A stretch of 64,000 nt of DNA. It comes from Pleurostoma richardsiae. Taxonomy: Eukaryota; Ascomycota; Sordariomycetes; Calosphaeriales; Pleurostomataceae. Below, piece after piece: positions 62,240 to 64,000 of the stretch. The position numbers and the translations under genes were made by a program. The stretch's first letter is position 1. The number at the start of each line of letters is the position of its first letter. The stretch covers positions 124,001-188,000 of the forward strand of contig JANBVO010000006.1 in NCBI GenBank assembly GCA_030052745.1, given 5' to 3'. The notes beneath the pieces were generated by a model. The model was not told the DNA's origin and ran no database searches. It saw only the letters and a program-made list of their open reading frames with translations.

Positions 62240-64000
62240 ATGGAGAATATGACACCTCCAGCAATGACATCGGCAATGCAGAGCCCACAGCATCTTCAGG
62301 AAACCCCTGACAGTGGCGGAATGCCGCGTCTCCGCGGATTCCACACTGATGGCGAGGTGTTCAGAGCTCGGAGGGGTTCTCTCTCTTTCCAGCCCCTTGA
62401 GGAACCGTCCCTAGCCAGGGAGAACTCATCGGACCATGTCCTTGAGCGGACAATGTCAGCCGAGGAACAGCTTCAGAGCATGATTGGAGATGAGGACGAC
62501 CTCGACTTGGATACCTATGGGCTGGCTGAGTTCCGCGACGGCTTTTTCGACGCCTTGTTCCTGAAGCCTAGGGACGTTGACCTAGATGGACTGATGCAGC
62601 ATGCGGAGACAACGCTCCCAGCCAGTTTGCTCAGGAGCCACCCACTGTCGTGGACACACTTATGGCACGCTACTAAGGGCATCGTCCGTCGGGTGACCAC
62701 GACTGCCTCTGGGATAAGACTTGTGAAGAGCTTCATCGCCGTCTTCGCGGCTTATATCATGTGTCTGATACCGTCCGTCCGGGCCTGGTTGGGTAGATAC
62801 AGCTATATACTCGTTGTCTCGTGTATCATAGATCATCCTGCCAGAACCTTCGGTGCCCAATTGGATGGTGTCCTCTCGACAATGTCTGGCACGGCGCTCG
62901 GTCTGGGCTGGGGTGCGCTCAGTCTCTGGGTCTCGACATCTACTTCTCCTGCTCGCAATGGCTATGGTGGCATCCTCGCCATGTTTCTCTGTCTTCTCAC
63001 GGCGGCTATCGCTTTCGTGAGGTCTCATTTCATTCGATTTTACCAGCTGGTTCTCTGTGCTGGAATAGCAGTTATCTTTGCGAGCCTAGTCGAGACCGGG
63101 GAGTCTGTGATCTGGGTCAAACTCCGTTATTTCGGTGTTCCCTGGGCTCTGGGCCAGGCGATTTGCATGATTATCAACGTCGTCTTCTTCCCCGATGTCG
63201 GGGCTCGCGCCCTTGCTCTAGCATTCCATAAGGCGAACTCCGTGATGCTGGTGCGTTTCTTCCCCCGGGTATGGGCTGTCGACTTTGTACTGACTGGGAG
63301 TCGCAGGATGGCCTAGTCATCCCCAACCCCGAGCCTATGGCAGTGCGTAGGTTGCTGGCACATACTTTTGTGAGTCTCACGCAAGCCTACAGAGACTTCG
63401 CCATCGACGTCTCGATCACTCGGGTAGCCCCTCCGGACACCTATGAGTTGCGCAATTTGATGCAAGCGGTTATACGATCGCTACTTGCTCTAAAGACAGA
63501 GACACACCTTTTTGATTTGCACGAATCAGCCGGGAGGTACAATCAGTCTGGAGCTGAGGATGACGATCCTTACGGCTTGGGTCTCACACGGACGCGAAGT
63601 TCGACGAAGATACCAGTGTACATATCTCCAGCTGAGGAGAAGGCTGTTCGCGTCGTGTGCCAGAAACTTGCTGACCCCACGCGCGAACTTCTCAACTCTA
63701 TGAGAGACAGTCTGACTACAGCTGATGCTGTGCTCATGCACCTGCTGGGGTACCGTGCATACCATGGGACAGATGACCTAGCGACCCGATTACGTACATC
63801 ATCAAACCGGATTCGCCAGGGGATGAATGACTTTGATGATGCAGAGACGCCTCTGTTTGCAGGAGATTTACTGCCGAAGACATACTCGACTTTGCCTGGA
63901 GTTGTTGAGTTGTTCGTCTTTTGCAGGCCTGTCAGGCAAGCGGCCGACGCAGTAGAGAGGCTGATGCTTAAGATCGGCCAGATGCAAGAGAGCCACCCCT
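62240..64000 (+). CDS. ArAE_2-like ER membrane transporter, 3' end outside window
   Basis: Two exons are visible (62240..63250, 63307..>64000), encoding at least 568 aa; the gene runs off the right edge. After about 165 soluble residues come six membrane helices (for example VKSFIAVFAAYIMCLIPSV, YILVVSCIIDHPARTFGAQL, IRFYQLVLCAGIAVIFASL). They match the N-terminal six-helix module of the fungal 'putative ER transporter' family related to aromatic acid exporters (yeast Bre4 type). The region after the intron is the cytosolic ArAE_2 domain. The 56-nt intron has donor gtgcgt, a TACTGAC branch and CAG. The start is the first in-frame ATG; the open frame extends 15 codons upstream only from a GTG. 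Transport substrate unknown. Confidence 0.82.

Overview
The window is nuclear DNA of a filamentous ascomycete (Pezizomycotina), most likely a Sordariomycete. The evidence is about twenty compact eukaryotic protein genes interrupted by short introns (mostly 50-80 nt) with GTATGT/GTAAGT-type donors, CTGAC/CTAAC branch sites and CAG/TAG acceptors. Third codon positions are GC-rich and every recognisable protein is of fungal type. No operons, CRISPR array, rRNA, transposon or viral element was seen, and there is no obvious secondary-metabolite cluster. Exon joins below were made by hand from splice signals, reading phase and family conservation; each spliced length is a whole number of codons.

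Layout, left to right. 0.6-5 kb: fructose-1,6-bisphosphatase, a cytochrome P450 with a CYP7/CYP8-like I-helix, and an intron-containing tRNA-Asp(GTC). 5.4-16 kb: an ataxin-10/Ctr86-type protein (minus), methylthioadenosine phosphorylase (plus) and Mediator subunit 13 (minus). 16.5-25.2 kb: the nucleolar WD-repeat protein Enp2/NOL10, a small single-pass membrane protein, a membrane-anchored GH5 exo-1,3-beta-glucanase, and branched-chain 2-oxoacid dehydrogenase E1-beta. 25.6-31.8 kb: F-actin capping protein alpha, cytochrome b5, TFIIE-beta and a DsbA/FrnE-like oxidoreductase. 33.2-41.3 kb: a four-finger C2H2 transcription factor with a 6.5-kb gene-free upstream region. 41.3-49.9 kb: riboflavin enzyme DHBP synthase, cytosolic lysyl-tRNA synthetase, haem A synthase COX15 and an Mn-type cation diffusion facilitator. 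49.9-64 kb: a ZIP metal transporter divergent from the CDF gene, an SCY1-like pseudokinase, mitochondrial branched-chain aminotransferase, a complex I ESSS subunit, and the 5' part of an aromatic-acid-exporter-like (ArAE_2) membrane protein that runs off the right edge.

Most of these are housekeeping genes placed together without a shared pathway. Functional links that can be argued are weak: two branched-chain amino acid catabolic enzymes (BCAT and BCKDH E1-beta, 35 kb apart), two mitochondrial respiratory-chain genes (COX15, ESSS), and two metal transporters (Mn-CDF and ZIP) that share one 1.9-kb divergent promoter region. I did not find a convincing undescribed system. The best leads are gene-structure oddities: a GC-AG intron, a hidden last exon that removes a stop codon, and a stop-straddling intron that yields two ends of equal length. 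Next come the divergent metal-transporter pair, the P450 lacking the usual I-helix acid/threonine pair, and the large regulatory-looking region upstream of the C2H2 factor.
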